Origin: Pseudomonadota bacterium
Lineage (GTDB): Bacteria; Bdellovibrionota_B; Oligoflexia; Oligoflexales; CAIYRB01
Reading direction: 5' to 3'
Length of the DNA: 52,552 bases
Assembly: GCA_026390435.1 (NCBI GenBank)
Contig: JAPLFY010000031.1
Coordinates: 1 to 52,552 of the forward strand
The notes under the pieces were generated by a model. That model saw only the letters and a program-made list of their open reading frames with translations, was not told where the DNA came from and made no database searches. The first letter of the stretch is position 1, and each line of letters starts with the position of its first letter. The translations under genes and the position numbers were made by a program. Positions 25,015 to 34,275 of this stretch are shown here, piece by piece.

Positions 25015-26820
25015 TTAAGAATAAAGAGGGAAGCTCAACACCACCTCCGAGCCCTGCGGCTTTATCCCGGCTCGCCCATCACTACGCGCCCCTATCGTTA
25101 CCTCGCCTCGGTGTGCATCCATGATCTTCTTCACGGTACTGAGCCCAAGACCGGTACCTTTCTCTTTAGTAGTAAAAAACAAATCAAAAAGTCGGCCCGT
25201 AGGCTGCGACGGTAGACCAACACCATCATCCCGCAGGATTGCTTGCGCCCACGAATCCTTACTTTCAATTGTAACTATAAATGTCCCATTTTGAGACATG
25301 GCATCAACGGCATTTTGAATTAGGTTAACTAAGGCTTGTTTTACCCTGTCAACATCGAGTCGCAGTCGAACCGAAGCTACTGGCAATTTTAACTCACAGC
25401 GTATTTGCTTGCCGTCGAAGACACCGCGATAAAGCTCCAATGTATTTTGTACCAGCCCACCCAAATCTGTGTCCTGACACTGCAAGTTCAATGGTCGAGC
25501 GTAATCCAAAATATCGGAAACTAAGCGATCAAGTCGGCCAATTTCTCCACGCAAATCACGCGTCACATGCGTTCGCACCTCTTCGCTACTTTTCGACAAC
25601 TCAAGACGAGCAAGGAGGAGCGACATTGCATTCAGGGGATTACGAATTTCGTGCGCTAAACTTGAAGCCAAAGTACCGATAGCGGCCAAACGTTCACTCT
25701 CAAGTCGTTTGCGTTCGCTCTCTTCGAGACGCTCGATCATTCGCTCTTGGAACGCCGCTACTTTCCCCCGCATTTTATCAAATTCAGACGCTAAAAATGC
25801 GACTTCATCAATCCCCTGCGGGATTGTAAAGGGTTGCTTGAAGTCACCCGTTGCGACTCTCTGTGCACCCTCAACCAAAGTCATGAGGGGTCGAGTGATA
25901 GAGCGCGTTAGGAGGTAGGTTAAAAGAATTAAGACACCGATTAGAAGTAAAGAGACAGCGACAATAACTTTGGCCGCAGACTTGATCGGCTTCACCACCT
26001 CTACCAAATCTCGCTCCACCACCACATACCAGCGCCTATTAGGAATCTTAGACACGGTGCCAAGCACCTGACTGCCATTAAAATTCGGATACTGCCCAAC
26101 CCAAAACTCCTGATTTAAGTGCTTAATCAGAGGTGTTGCGATCAAATGACTTTCGAGCAGGCGATCGATCCCTGTCTTGCCAGGAGTGATGAAGCGAAGC
26201 GCCGAATCGATTAAGAAGGCATCCGTATTGGGCAAGACTCCCAGTTGTTGGTCCATAACATCATAAATCCAGGACATATTTACCTGCCCGACAAGTACTC
26301 CTCTGGTCATCGTGCCATTATTAATCGGAGTCGAAACTAACTGGATTTTGCCTTCATCGGAGGTATAGATGTCAGAAAAATTGAACTGCCGTAGACCAGT
26401 AATGAAAAATGCCTGCTGCTTACCGGGAATGTCATACCAACTGGGATCAGTTGCACCAACGCAGACACCGTTACGATTATAGATTGCTAGCTCCTCGAAT
26501 AGTGCGAGGGATGTCAGCCTATTTTGTAAAAATTCCTCAATTTCAGTGCGATTAGGCTCCGCTTTACGCAATTCCTCAACTAAGAATCCATGATGTTCGA
26601 GAGAGTTTAGCGTCTCTTCTATGTGATTGAGCTGCCTCTGCACCTGCCGCGACAAGTTGATGGACATAATGCGAAGTTCATTTTCAGCATTTGACCTGAT
26701 AGTCTCATCCGCAAACTTTAAACCAGTGATGCTAAATAATAGCGATACCGATACAAGCAGCAAAGCAAAGAAGGTAAAGATACGCCAGCCTATGCGACGC
26801 AATGGGCGTGGCCATTTCAC
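25015..26820 (-). CDS. membrane sensor histidine kinase with extracytoplasmic sensor (NtrB/AtoS type)
   Basis: In this 601-residue protein, transmembrane segments at about 12-34 and 283-305 flank a large periplasmic sensor of the Cache kind (ELAIYNRNGVCVGATDPSWY, VGQVNMSWIYDVMD). A HAMP domain follows (about 305-360), then HisKA with phospho-acceptor His390 in SLAHEIRNPLNAMS, and the ATPase domain with NLIQNAVDAM, DDGVGLPSQPTGRLFDLFFTTKEKGTGLGLSTVKKIM. The signal is unknown; Cache sensors often bind small organic acids or amino acids. It overlaps the regulator gene by 4 bp and pairs with it. Confidence 0.92.
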   Translation of the reverse strand: MKWPRPLRRIGWRIFTFFALLLVSVSLLFSITGLKFADETIRSNAENELRIMSINLSRQVQRQLNHIEETLNSLEHHGFLVEELRKAEPNRTEIEEFLQNRLTSLALFEELAIYNRNGVCVGATDPSWYDIPGKQQAFFITGLRQFNFSDIYTSDEGKIQLVSTPINNGTMTRGVLVGQVNMSWIYDVMDQQLGVLPNTDAFLIDSALRFITPGKTGIDRLLESHLIATPLIKHLNQEFWVGQYPNFNGSQVLGTVSKIPNRRWYVVVERDLVEVVKPIKSAAKVIVAVSLLLIGVLILLTYLLTRSITRPLMTLVEGAQRVATGDFKQPFTIPQGIDEVAFLASEFDKMRGKVAAFQERMIERLEESERKRLESERLAAIGTLASSLAHEIRNPLNAMSLLLARLELSKSSEEVRTHVTRDLRGEIGRLDRLVSDILDYARPLNLQCQDTDLGGLVQNTLELYRGVFDGKQIRCELKLPVASVRLRLDVDRVKQALVNLIQNAVDAMSQNGTFIVTIESKDSWAQAILRDDGVGLPSQPTGRLFDLFFTTKEKGTGLGLSTVKKIMDAHRGEVTIGARSDGRAGIKPQGSEVVLSFPLYS

Positions 26821-28193
26821 TTCGGTTCATCCGTTCTTTTAAATGAAATATCGAGCTCCTCCAGCTTACGGTACAAACTAGACAAGCTCATGCCGAGTAA
26901 TTTTGCCGCATCTTTTTTATCGCCCGAGACCGAGGAGAGCACTTGCAATATGTGCTCTCTGGCGAAGACTTTCATCGCCTCATCCAACTTTTGTGGCACG
27001 GCATTCGGCAGCGCTGACTCGCTTAGAGTTGCTGGGAAATCATCAACATCGATACGTTCAGGATTTTTACTTAAAATAATGGCACGCTCGATAATATTCT
27101 CTAGCTCACGCACATTACCTGGCCAAGGATATGAGACGAGCTGCCGGATCGCATCGCTGGAAAGGGGTCGCATAGGACGCCCGAGTTCTTTAGTATACTT
27201 CTCGACAAAATGACGAGCCAGCATCGGAATATCGTCGCGCCTATCGCGCAGGGGCGGCATCTTGATCTCTACAACGTTCAATCGATAAAAAAGATCCTGC
27301 CGGAAATTCCCGGTCGCCACTTCCGCTGTCAAGTCTCGGTTAGTCGCCGCGATAACCCGCAAATTAACTTTGATAGGTTTCGTGTCGCCGATTGGCGTGA
27401 TCTCACGCTCCTGGAGAGCTCGCAGCAATTTGACCTGTAAGCTTCTTGGCATGTCGCCGATTTCGTCAAGAAAAAGTGTACCCTCGTTTGCAACTGCAAA
27501 TAGGCCCTGCTTATCTGCAAGAGCACCGGTGAAGGCACCGCGTTTATGGCCGAATAGTTCGCTCTCCAATAAATTTTCTGGCAAAGCACCACAGTTAATG
27601 CCGACAAATTTGTTACCAGACTGCGCACTCAAACGGTGAACAGAACGAGCTACGACCTCTTTTCCTGTACCACTCTCGCCTGTAATCAGAACGGTTCCAC
27701 GCGTCGCGGCGACCTGCTCAATAATTTTCGAGATATCAGTCATCGCGGACGATTCGCCCAGTAGAGTACCGGCATCACTCTGGCGATTCATCTCAGCGCG
27801 AAGGAAATTAACTTCGAGCTGCAAAGCCCTACGGTCTCGAATAATTTCCAGACGCCGCAGCAACGATTCCACATTAAGCGGTTTTAATAAGTAATCGACA
27901 ACACCGAGCCTCATCGCATCAATGACGCCTTGGACATCGGCATACGCAGTCATAATGAGAATCGCAGCCTCTGGACAGACTTCATTAGCTTTGCGCGCGA
28001 TGTCGAGCCCAGATCCTCCTGGCATCCGGAAATCCGTCAGCACTACATCATAATTGGACTCGGTAAGAGCTGCAGTTGCTGACTGGACATCCTGCGCCAC
28101 TGTAACTTGATACCCGTCTTCAGCGAGGATGGAAGCGAGCGTATCACGCTGCACTTTTTCATCATCAACTACTAGCACGCTTAAAGAACGCAT
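26817..28193 (-). CDS. sigma-54-dependent NtrC-family response regulator
   Basis: The 458-residue protein has a receiver domain (1-120, phospho-acceptor Asp54 in VLTDFRMPGG). An AAA+ domain (about 140-380) has Walker A GESGTGKE, the sigma-54-contacting loop GAFTGA, and Walker B GTLFLDEIGDMP. A C-terminal Fis-type helix-turn-helix is AAKLLGMSLSSLYRKLEEL. It should drive sigma-54 promoters after phosphorylation by the partner kinase, whose gene it overlaps (ATGA). I found no convincing -24/-12 promoter in this window, so its targets are probably elsewhere. Confidence 0.95.
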   Translation of the reverse strand: MRSLSVLVVDDEKVQRDTLASILAEDGYQVTVAQDVQSATAALTESNYDVVLTDFRMPGGSGLDIARKANEVCPEAAILIMTAYADVQGVIDAMRLGVVDYLLKPLNVESLLRRLEIIRDRRALQLEVNFLRAEMNRQSDAGTLLGESSAMTDISKIIEQVAATRGTVLITGESGTGKEVVARSVHRLSAQSGNKFVGINCGALPENLLESELFGHKRGAFTGALADKQGLFAVANEGTLFLDEIGDMPRSLQVKLLRALQEREITPIGDTKPIKVNLRVIAATNRDLTAEVATGNFRQDLFYRLNVVEIKMPPLRDRRDDIPMLARHFVEKYTKELGRPMRPLSSDAIRQLVSYPWPGNVRELENIIERAIILSKNPERIDVDDFPATLSESALPNAVPQKLDEAMKVFAREHILQVLSSVSGDKKDAAKLLGMSLSSLYRKLEELDISFKRTDEPK

Positions 28194-28256
28194 GGACCAC
28201 TCGGACGTGAGATTAAATTGGGACCCAAACGATAGGTAGCATCGCAGCTTAAGTTT

Positions 28257-28310
28257 ATGCCTGCTAAACCCCTAGTAGGCATCTTGCTAGGTAATACTTG
28301 CAGTTGCAAG
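28257..28310. promoter_or_regulatory. two inverted repeats in the divergent region before the NtrC-type operon
   Basis: ATGCCTGCTA (28257-28266) pairs with TAGTAGGCAT (28273-28282), a 10-bp stem with one G-U and a 6-base loop. Fifteen bases on, CTTGCA-GT-TGCAAG (28297-28310) is a perfect dyad. Both lie in the 300-bp gap between the regulator (minus) and the lipoprotein (plus), which holds no gene. They may be an operator and a leader hairpin. Confidence 0.4.
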
Positions 28311-28493
28311 GCACAGTGCTATCGGTTTCAGTTGAGTATCAAAAGTAAACACTGCTGGCACCTGCTGACGCTGGTTTTGAAGCCATCTCCCAGCAATTTT
28401 TTATCAATAAATTCAATATCTTAACGGTGCCCTCAAGTCGCCCTGCTAAGTCGCCGATGAGCGAATTGGTAATGCCCCATAGAGGATCGCTAA

Positions 28494-29894
28494 ATGACTC
28501 GTCTGTCGACCCTGCTCTTGCCCGCCACTTTCACTCTGCTACCCCTAGCAGCATGTGGGCCGGGCAATCCTTTTAGCCGTGCTGGCATGGATGTGCGGAC
28601 TGTGGGTGGTACACCGACCCAAGCAACTGCTGATGCACGGCCTATGTCCGAGCCACAGCCTGCCGCGGCACCTACTACACCTGCAACTGGTGGCAGCCCA
28701 GCAGTGGTTCCTATTTCGCCCACACCTACACCCAATCCAGAGCAGACAGAACCCAAAGTGGCCGGTCCCAAGTTACTGGCACTGACTGGATTTATAGTCG
28801 CAAGCAATCAAGTTAGTTTAGCATTTGGAGCGCGAACAGATTGGACACGCATGCAAGTCCGTCGCCTACTAGGCGAGACTGCACCAGAATGCAGCTCCGG
28901 CACGATCGTGAAAGATGTAAGTGGTCCGTTCAATACGCCAATCGCTTTTACTGATGAGACAGGTATCGCCGCCCAGAGCTACACCTATCGCGCGTGTTTT
29001 TATGACGAAAAAGCACAAGTCACGGCGAGTGAAGATAAACCAACAGCGATTACTAAACCACAAATTATGTTTATCACTTCGCCAACGGTTAAGGGTGATA
29101 TGGGCGGCTCAGCCACAGCGGCTGATCGGTTATGCGCGCCGTATGCCTCAGGAAGTCCTCGGGCTATGCTTCGTCGGGAAGAGTCATGGCAGGCCGTGCT
29201 TTCAGATAGTCATCTAGATGCAAGTGTTCGCATCAGAGTTCTGGGGCCGATAGTGGGCTCAGATTACAGTAGCGTTAATTCGTACCATACGCTGTTTCCC
29301 TCCCTCACAGAAATGTGGAGTACAGGGCTCAGTCCAGCCAGCGGAGCTGTGCTCGATACAACTGGTAACGCAACTCAATCACCTGTTTGGACGGGTACTG
29401 ATCAGACCGGAGCTTATATTGCCGACCGCGCTTGCGCAGACTGGAGTTCTGCTAGCAGCAGCATATTCGGCCACACCGGTGATGCCTCAACCCTGAGTGG
29501 CCAAGGTTGGTTGAATGGTGGCGGAGTAGAAACATGTGATCAGCAACACGCAATATATTGTATCGCTCAACCCAAGCCAATGCTGGAGGCAGTGACGTCT
29601 GTCAGTGCAGCGAACAGCATCGATATCACAATAACCCCCCCGGCACAGTGGTCTGCTGATGGTTACATTTTAGTGCGCAGAAGGGCCGCAGCAGCCGGGC
29701 TGCCCAGTGCTACATGTGACTCACCGCTCGACACACCAATGTACACCGCACACCCATTATCAGCGGACAAAATCGAATTCACAGATACTATGGCTGCGCC
29801 GAACACGGCCTATCATTATAGTGCTTGTCTACTTGATCAAGACGGCAACCTGATCTTCTCAACTCCAGCACTCTATATCGTATCCAGCCCATGA
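28494..29894 (+). CDS. lipoprotein with a DUF1554-like (lectin/endostatin-type) central domain
   Basis: In this 466-residue protein the signal peptide ends in the lipobox LAAC (Cys21). A Pro/Thr/Ala linker (about 35-90) is followed by three parts. A beta domain (95-185) comes first. A central domain (190-362) begins MFITSPTVKGDMGGSATAADRLCAPYA and has ESWQAVLSDSHLDASVR, VWTGTDQTGAYIADRACADWSS, FGHTGDAS, QGWLNGGG and QHAIYCIAQ. A fibronectin-like C-terminal domain (365-466) has about the same theme as the first. The central pattern is that of DUF1554/collagen-associated C-type-lectin-like domains common in spirochaetes and Bdellovibrio relatives. It is probably surface-exposed or periplasmic, and its ligand is unknown. 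The long linker suggests it extends from the membrane. Confidence 0.75.
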   Translation: MTRLSTLLLPATFTLLPLAACGPGNPFSRAGMDVRTVGGTPTQATADARPMSEPQPAAAPTTPATGGSPAVVPISPTPTPNPEQTEPKVAGPKLLALTGFIVASNQVSLAFGARTDWTRMQVRRLLGETAPECSSGTIVKDVSGPFNTPIAFTDETGIAAQSYTYRACFYDEKAQVTASEDKPTAITKPQIMFITSPTVKGDMGGSATAADRLCAPYASGSPRAMLRREESWQAVLSDSHLDASVRIRVLGPIVGSDYSSVNSYHTLFPSLTEMWSTGLSPASGAVLDTTGNATQSPVWTGTDQTGAYIADRACADWSSASSSIFGHTGDASTLSGQGWLNGGGVETCDQQHAIYCIAQPKPMLEAVTSVSAANSIDITITPPAQWSADGYILVRRRAAAAGLPSATCDSPLDTPMYTAHPLSADKIEFTDTMAAPNTAYHYSACLLDQDGNLIFSTPALYIVSSP

Positions 29895-29923
29895 ATCTAT
29901 TCTTGACGCACTGATTAATAATG

Positions 29924-31606
29924 CTAACGCAGCATCAAATCATAGAGCCATGAGACTTCACGCCAGACCGCGTCTAAGCTAGGTATTCGCTTTTTGAATA
30001 AGCGTCTAATTTTTACCGTCGACACCTTATCCGCAATCACCTTTTTATAAAGGTTAAAACCAAGCATCTGCCCGATGACTCGACTCAAATGGTAGTCTGT
30101 ATCAGCGTCAAGCTGTAGCAAAGCACGCGGAAGCGCTTCTATTCTGCCCCCTTCTTTAGCAAGAGCTAACTCCATCCAACGATCAAATCTGAGCACTGCA
30201 TGGTTCATCCGCGATCTTTGATCACCAGCAGATGTGCGACGAATGCCGCGCTGTCTGCGGACCACTTGGCGGAAGTGATGAAGCTCCATACACTTGCGGC
30301 GCGGATTTAAAATCTTCGACGCAATCATACCAACCGCAGCTTTGAGTACTCGGCGATAAAAGTCTTCTGTTTTATTTTCACTGCTGTCTTCAAAACTACT
30401 CAACAAAGCGTGAAGATACTGGCCCGCCGCTTCGGCCAAGTTATTGATCGAGATATCCGTTAGTAATACCGTATTGGTTCGGGCTAGGTAGTACACTCCG
30501 TCTACACTTGCGCGGCCGATAATCCTCTTGGCCTCTACCGAGGAGGCAGTGCCTTCCTGAGTCAAGTACTGAAAAAAATCACCTCGGGCTGAAAAATGCA
30601 CATGAAAGCTTTCCATGTCGCTGGCATCGATATCAATTTGTATGAATCCCGCCAGTTCTTTCACAAAACTTAGGAACTGGAAGTCAATATCGTAGGTTTC
30701 TTCTTGATGAATATCGAAGTCTTGATCAAAATCAGCCTCGTGATTGCTTGTATGCCAAGCGCCCATGTGGCGCATTTCTTCCCAAAGAGCGAATGATTGC
30801 CACTTCATCCATGGCGGGGTGTTCATGATGCAAAAAAAATCTTTACGTAGTCTCAGATATTCGGTTGATGCATGAGTGCTTGGACGTTTCCTACTAAAAT
30901 AGTAGGAATCGATATTGTTCAGCACGCGCATAACTTTGCCCTTGCTGCCGCGTCTACGGTGCTCGACAGCTAAGGCTTTAGGAAGGTGGTCGTCAGCTAA
31001 GTGATACTCTCCGATGAGGCAGATGATCTTGAACCCTGGGTAAGTTTCTGCGGCATCAATGAGACACTTGGCTGCGTAACGATCCCGCACGAACAACATA
31101 TCCCGACCGGCGTTGTCAGTATTAATGCCTATCACGGGTAGCTTCTTAGCTTTGGCAAAGTCGAGGATCATTTTAAAATTCTGCCAAGGAAATCCCCACT
31201 CAACTGCGTAATTAATGCTATCGAGGAAGGCCTCTTCAGATAATTTGCCTGCCAAGTAGCCGTCGATGAAGTCCTGATCAACGTGCTTAAACATTTCCAG
31301 AGCAATCACGACCTTATCAGTCCGCTGACGATCCACATAACTACGCAATAGACGCAGTAAGCCGCGCTGCGACTGTCTTAAGGTGTGAAAGTCGCCATAG
31401 AGAATGAACTGATGCTGACGTAACGCATCGAGAAGGTCCGCTTGGGTGGTGAATACAAACCGACTGGGCAGACTCCGTTCAAACTTAGCGGAATATGCCA
31501 TAATTCGGCGAGAGCTACCCCCCACTATGGCACGAGCCTCTTTGAAGGCCTTATCATAGAGAGATTGCTGCAATTGCCTAAGTTGTGCCAGGGTTGTGGT
31601 TGGCAC
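29924..31606 (-). CDS. ChaN-domain (Tiki-like fold) protein with long C-terminal extension
   Basis: The N-terminal part of this 560-residue protein (about 55-250) matches the ChaN/DUF399 haem-binding fold: FILYGDFHTLRQSQRGLLRLL, KVVIALEMFKHVDQDFIDGYLAGKLSEEAFL, WGFPWQNFKMILDFAKAKKLPVIGINTDN and KIICLIGEYHLADDHLPKAL. In Campylobacter, ChaN is a membrane lipoprotein linked to haem uptake; here no signal peptide or lipobox is visible, so it is probably cytoplasmic. The C-terminal 300 residues, with many Arg/Tyr/Phe, are not recognised. It is convergent with the lipoprotein gene and divergent from fmt. Confidence 0.7.
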   Translation of the reverse strand: MPTTTLAQLRQLQQSLYDKAFKEARAIVGGSSRRIMAYSAKFERSLPSRFVFTTQADLLDALRQHQFILYGDFHTLRQSQRGLLRLLRSYVDRQRTDKVVIALEMFKHVDQDFIDGYLAGKLSEEAFLDSINYAVEWGFPWQNFKMILDFAKAKKLPVIGINTDNAGRDMLFVRDRYAAKCLIDAAETYPGFKIICLIGEYHLADDHLPKALAVEHRRRGSKGKVMRVLNNIDSYYFSRKRPSTHASTEYLRLRKDFFCIMNTPPWMKWQSFALWEEMRHMGAWHTSNHEADFDQDFDIHQEETYDIDFQFLSFVKELAGFIQIDIDASDMESFHVHFSARGDFFQYLTQEGTASSVEAKRIIGRASVDGVYYLARTNTVLLTDISINNLAEAAGQYLHALLSSFEDSSENKTEDFYRRVLKAAVGMIASKILNPRRKCMELHHFRQVVRRQRGIRRTSAGDQRSRMNHAVLRFDRWMELALAKEGGRIEALPRALLQLDADTDYHLSRVIGQMLGFNLYKKVIADKVSTVKIRRLFKKRIPSLDAVWREVSWLYDLMLR

Positions 31607-31691
31607 CTGAGATCTTTCGAAAAGTGGGATTTGAATATAGGGCTGGAGTCTTTATTTTAGCAGTAGTCCGGCACTTTTGCGACCCAAGCAC

Positions 31692-31716
31692 TGCCTGGGC
31701 AATCGCTGCCCAGGCA
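31692..31716. promoter_or_regulatory. perfect 10-bp palindromic hairpin upstream of fmt
   Basis: TGCCTGGGCA, loop ATCGC, TGCCCAGGCA. It lies in the divergent gap between the ChaN-domain gene and fmt, 72 bp before the fmt start. No U-tract follows on either strand, so it is not a standard terminator. A leader structure or operator is possible. Confidence 0.4.
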
Positions 31717-31787
31717 TTGAATGGACTAGACCGCACAAGTTGACTATAAATCGGACGGGTATCCGTCTCCTTTTGCCAGGGTCCACT

Positions 31788-32747
31788 ATGCGTCTGATCT
31801 TTCTAGGTTCTCCGGAGCCAGTTATAGCTCCCCTCAAAGCCCTGTTGGCCGCTGCTGCCGATCGCGGTGACGAAGTGGTAGGAGTAGTCAGCCAGCCGGC
31901 ACGCCCCGTTGGCCGCAGCGGCACGCTGAGCGATCCGCCAGTTGCCGCCTTCGCCAAAGCGCATGGCATACCCACTCTGCAACCAACAAAATCAAGCGAC
32001 CCAGAGTTTCTCCAGGCATTTTCGGCACTTCGCCCAGACATCGCGATCACTGCTGCCTTTGGGCAAATATTGCCGCCCGACTTCCTACAAATTCCTAAGC
32101 GGGCGACTATAAATATTCATCCCTCACTGCTCCCTAAGTACCGTGGGGCCACGCCGGTGCCTGCCTCGCTGCTAGCTGGCGACGAGGCTAGTGGTGTCTC
32201 TGTGCTCTTTACCGTGCAAAAGCTGGATGCAGGCGCGCTGATCGTACAAGAGCGGCTGCCCATCCACCCGGACGAGACAACCGGCCAACTGACCGATCGC
32301 TACTTCGGTGCCAGCGGCCCTCTTCTGCTTACAGCGATCGATAAATTGAGAGATCCACACTTCGTCGGCGACCTGCAGGACGAATCCGCGGTGACGCACT
32401 GCCGAAAGATCGAAAAAACCGATGGCGAAGTCGATTGGGAGCAGCCATCGACGGTGATTTACCGGCGCTTTCGCGCCTATGAACCATGGCCCGGCAGCTA
32501 CACACACCTTGGTGATAAGCGATTGAATCTCCTAGAGATTAAATCGGATTCAGAACAGGATTCGCAGCAGCCTCCAGGGACTGTTTCCTACGACAAAAAG
32601 CAAAGGCTACTGCGCGTAACCACGGCCGAAGGGGATCTCCTGATCGCCAAGCTGAAACCCGCTGGCGGCAAGGCTCTAACTGCAGAATCCTTCTGGAACG
32701 GCCTCAAGGAACGCACGCAAGTTAAGTTTATAAGGTTACCCGTATGA
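31788..32747 (+). CDS. fmt: methionyl-tRNA formyltransferase
   Basis: The 319-residue enzyme formylates Met-tRNAfMet using 10-formyl-tetrahydrofolate. The formyltransferase fold begins MRLIFLGSPEPVIAPL. The active-site block NIHPSLLPKYRGATPVPASLLAGDEASGVSVLF has the catalytic Asn/His and the later Asp in KLDAGALIVQ. A C-terminal tRNA-binding domain (about 205-315) follows. The frame extends to 31677, but family members start at the ATG at 31788. No def gene is adjacent, unlike the usual def-fmt order; instead fmt overlaps purN by 4 bp, linking two folate-dependent formyl transfers. Confidence 0.95.
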   Translation: MRLIFLGSPEPVIAPLKALLAAAADRGDEVVGVVSQPARPVGRSGTLSDPPVAAFAKAHGIPTLQPTKSSDPEFLQAFSALRPDIAITAAFGQILPPDFLQIPKRATINIHPSLLPKYRGATPVPASLLAGDEASGVSVLFTVQKLDAGALIVQERLPIHPDETTGQLTDRYFGASGPLLLTAIDKLRDPHFVGDLQDESAVTHCRKIEKTDGEVDWEQPSTVIYRRFRAYEPWPGSYTHLGDKRLNLLEIKSDSEQDSQQPPGTVSYDKKQRLLRVTTAEGDLLIAKLKPAGGKALTAESFWNGLKERTQVKFIRLPV

Positions 32748-33388
32748 GTAAGAGAGTCAGCCCAAGTGCTCCCGCTCGCATAGCTGTTGCTGTATCCGGC
32801 AGCGGCCGCAGTTTAATTAATTTTCTCGAGACACATACAACAGACCGAAACTTCAAAGTGGCCGGCGTCATCGCATCAAGGCCAGACTGCCGCGCCGTCG
32901 AGATCGCCAGCACTAGGGAAATCGCTCTGTTTATCGGAGATTTTAGCGCTAAAGCACCCTCCACGGCAGCCGCCGTCAAAGCTTGGCTGCAATTACAAGC
33001 GATCGAGTGGATTGTGTTGGCGGGCTTTTTGAAGCCTTTTCCTGTACTCCCTGAATATGCAGGTCGCATCGTTAATATTCATCCGGCGCTTCTTCCGGAA
33101 TTCGGTGGTAAGGGCATGTATGGTGATCGAGTGCATGCGGCTGTTCTGGCTGCCGGCGCTGCGTTTAGTGGCGCGACTGTTCATTATGTCAATGAACGCT
33201 ACGACGAAGGTGCAATCCTTGCACAAGTAACAGTTCCAGTTTTACCTACCGATGACACTCACACGCTGGCAGATCGAGTATTTGCCGCTGAATGTAAACT
33301 TTATCCCGAGGTTCTCCAGCGCTTAGTCACTGGGGAACTACCACGGAACGATGGAGATTTTGAGAGGTTTAAACATGACGAATTTTGA
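32744..33388 (+). CDS. purN: phosphoribosylglycinamide formyltransferase
   Basis: The 214-residue enzyme transfers the formyl group of 10-formyl-tetrahydrofolate to glycinamide ribotide in purine synthesis. Key features are IAVAVSGSGRSLINFLE, ILAGFLKPF-like WIVLAGFLKPFPVLPEYAGRIVNIHPALLPEFGGKGMYGDRVHAAVL, and GATVHYVNERYDEGAILAQ with catalytic Asn, His and Asp. The GKGMYG insertion is like that of the Bacteroidetes-type PurN rather than E. coli PurN. It is coupled to fmt by ATGA. Confidence 0.93.
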   Translation: MSKRVSPSAPARIAVAVSGSGRSLINFLETHTTDRNFKVAGVIASRPDCRAVEIASTREIALFIGDFSAKAPSTAAAVKAWLQLQAIEWIVLAGFLKPFPVLPEYAGRIVNIHPALLPEFGGKGMYGDRVHAAVLAAGAAFSGATVHYVNERYDEGAILAQVTVPVLPTDDTHTLADRVFAAECKLYPEVLQRLVTGELPRNDGDFERFKHDEF

Positions 33389-34262
33389 AACTCGCCTTTC
33401 AAACTGGCGCGAGATATTTAGCGATGCTCTAGCAAGCCATGTTCAAGAGTGCTACCGAGGTGAGGATCTAGTAACGCAGGCCACGCGTTACGCACTGCTG
33501 GCAGGCGGCAAAAGGGTGCGTCCACTTCTCTGCCTACTTACGAATGAAGCCTTGGGCGGTAAGTTGCCCCAAGCGATGACAGCCGCTTTAGCCGTCGAAT
33601 TCATTCATACTTACAGCTTAGTGCATGATGATTTGCCAAGCATGGACAACGACGATCTGAGACGCGGGAAGCCGACTGCGCATAAAGTATACGGTGAAGC
33701 GCAAGCGCTGCTGGCTGGCGATGCTTTACTTACGGACGCCTTTGGACTTGTTGCTGGTTCCGGAGCGGACTCATCCATAGATGCGCAGGCTAAGGTTGAC
33801 ATGGTCCGAGAATTGGCGGCAGCCTCTGGTAGCCAAGGTATGGTCCTCGGCCAAAGCTTAGACCTGTACTGGACTGCTAGAACCGGTGCTGAACGCCAGC
33901 ATTTAGACCAGATTCATGAGCGCAAGACGGGCCGACTACTCGGCTGCAGCGCGGCTCTTGGTGCCATCGCTGCTGGGGCGTCATCGGCCGTGGTTCAGCG
34001 TTTCCGGTCATTTGGCGCAGGGCTAGGTCTCGCCTTTCAAATCATGGACGATCTCCTGGATGAATCCACCGCAACCGGCAAAAGCGTTGGCAAAGATAAA
34101 GATGCCGGCAAGCTGACATACCTTGCTATGATGACGCCCAATGCCGCACGCGCTGCCGCCGAAAATCAATCTAAATTGGCATTAGCAGAGCTATCCGGGA
34201 TCGTGCCCAAGAATAGTGACCTAGAGCTATTTGCGCACTGGTTACTCAAACGCACTTTTTAA
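33375..34262 (+). CDS. ispA: polyprenyl (farnesyl/geranylgeranyl) diphosphate synthase
   Basis: The 295-residue enzyme condenses isopentenyl diphosphate onto allylic diphosphates. The first Asp motif is DDLPSMDNDD (residues 85-94), with GGKRVRP upstream; the second is DDLLDE in FQIMDDLLDESTATGKSVGKD. Spacing and residues before the first motif (HTYSLVHDDLPSMDNDDLRRGKPT) are those of IspA. The start is the ATG at 33375, with GAGAGG 8 bases upstream, and overlaps purN by 14 bp. No dxs or xseB is adjacent, although those are the usual ispA neighbours. Confidence 0.93.
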   Translation: MTNFETRLSNWREIFSDALASHVQECYRGEDLVTQATRYALLAGGKRVRPLLCLLTNEALGGKLPQAMTAALAVEFIHTYSLVHDDLPSMDNDDLRRGKPTAHKVYGEAQALLAGDALLTDAFGLVAGSGADSSIDAQAKVDMVRELAAASGSQGMVLGQSLDLYWTARTGAERQHLDQIHERKTGRLLGCSAALGAIAAGASSAVVQRFRSFGAGLGLAFQIMDDLLDESTATGKSVGKDKDAGKLTYLAMMTPNAARAAAENQSKLALAELSGIVPKNSDLELFAHWLLKRTF

Positions 34263-34275
34263 GACGAGATCGCAC

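Noticed and set aside
28309-28400. Possible sigma-54 promoters (TGGCAC and GGCAC motifs) near the NtrC-type regulator
   Set aside because: The -12 GC does not fall at the required spacing from the -24 GG in either case.
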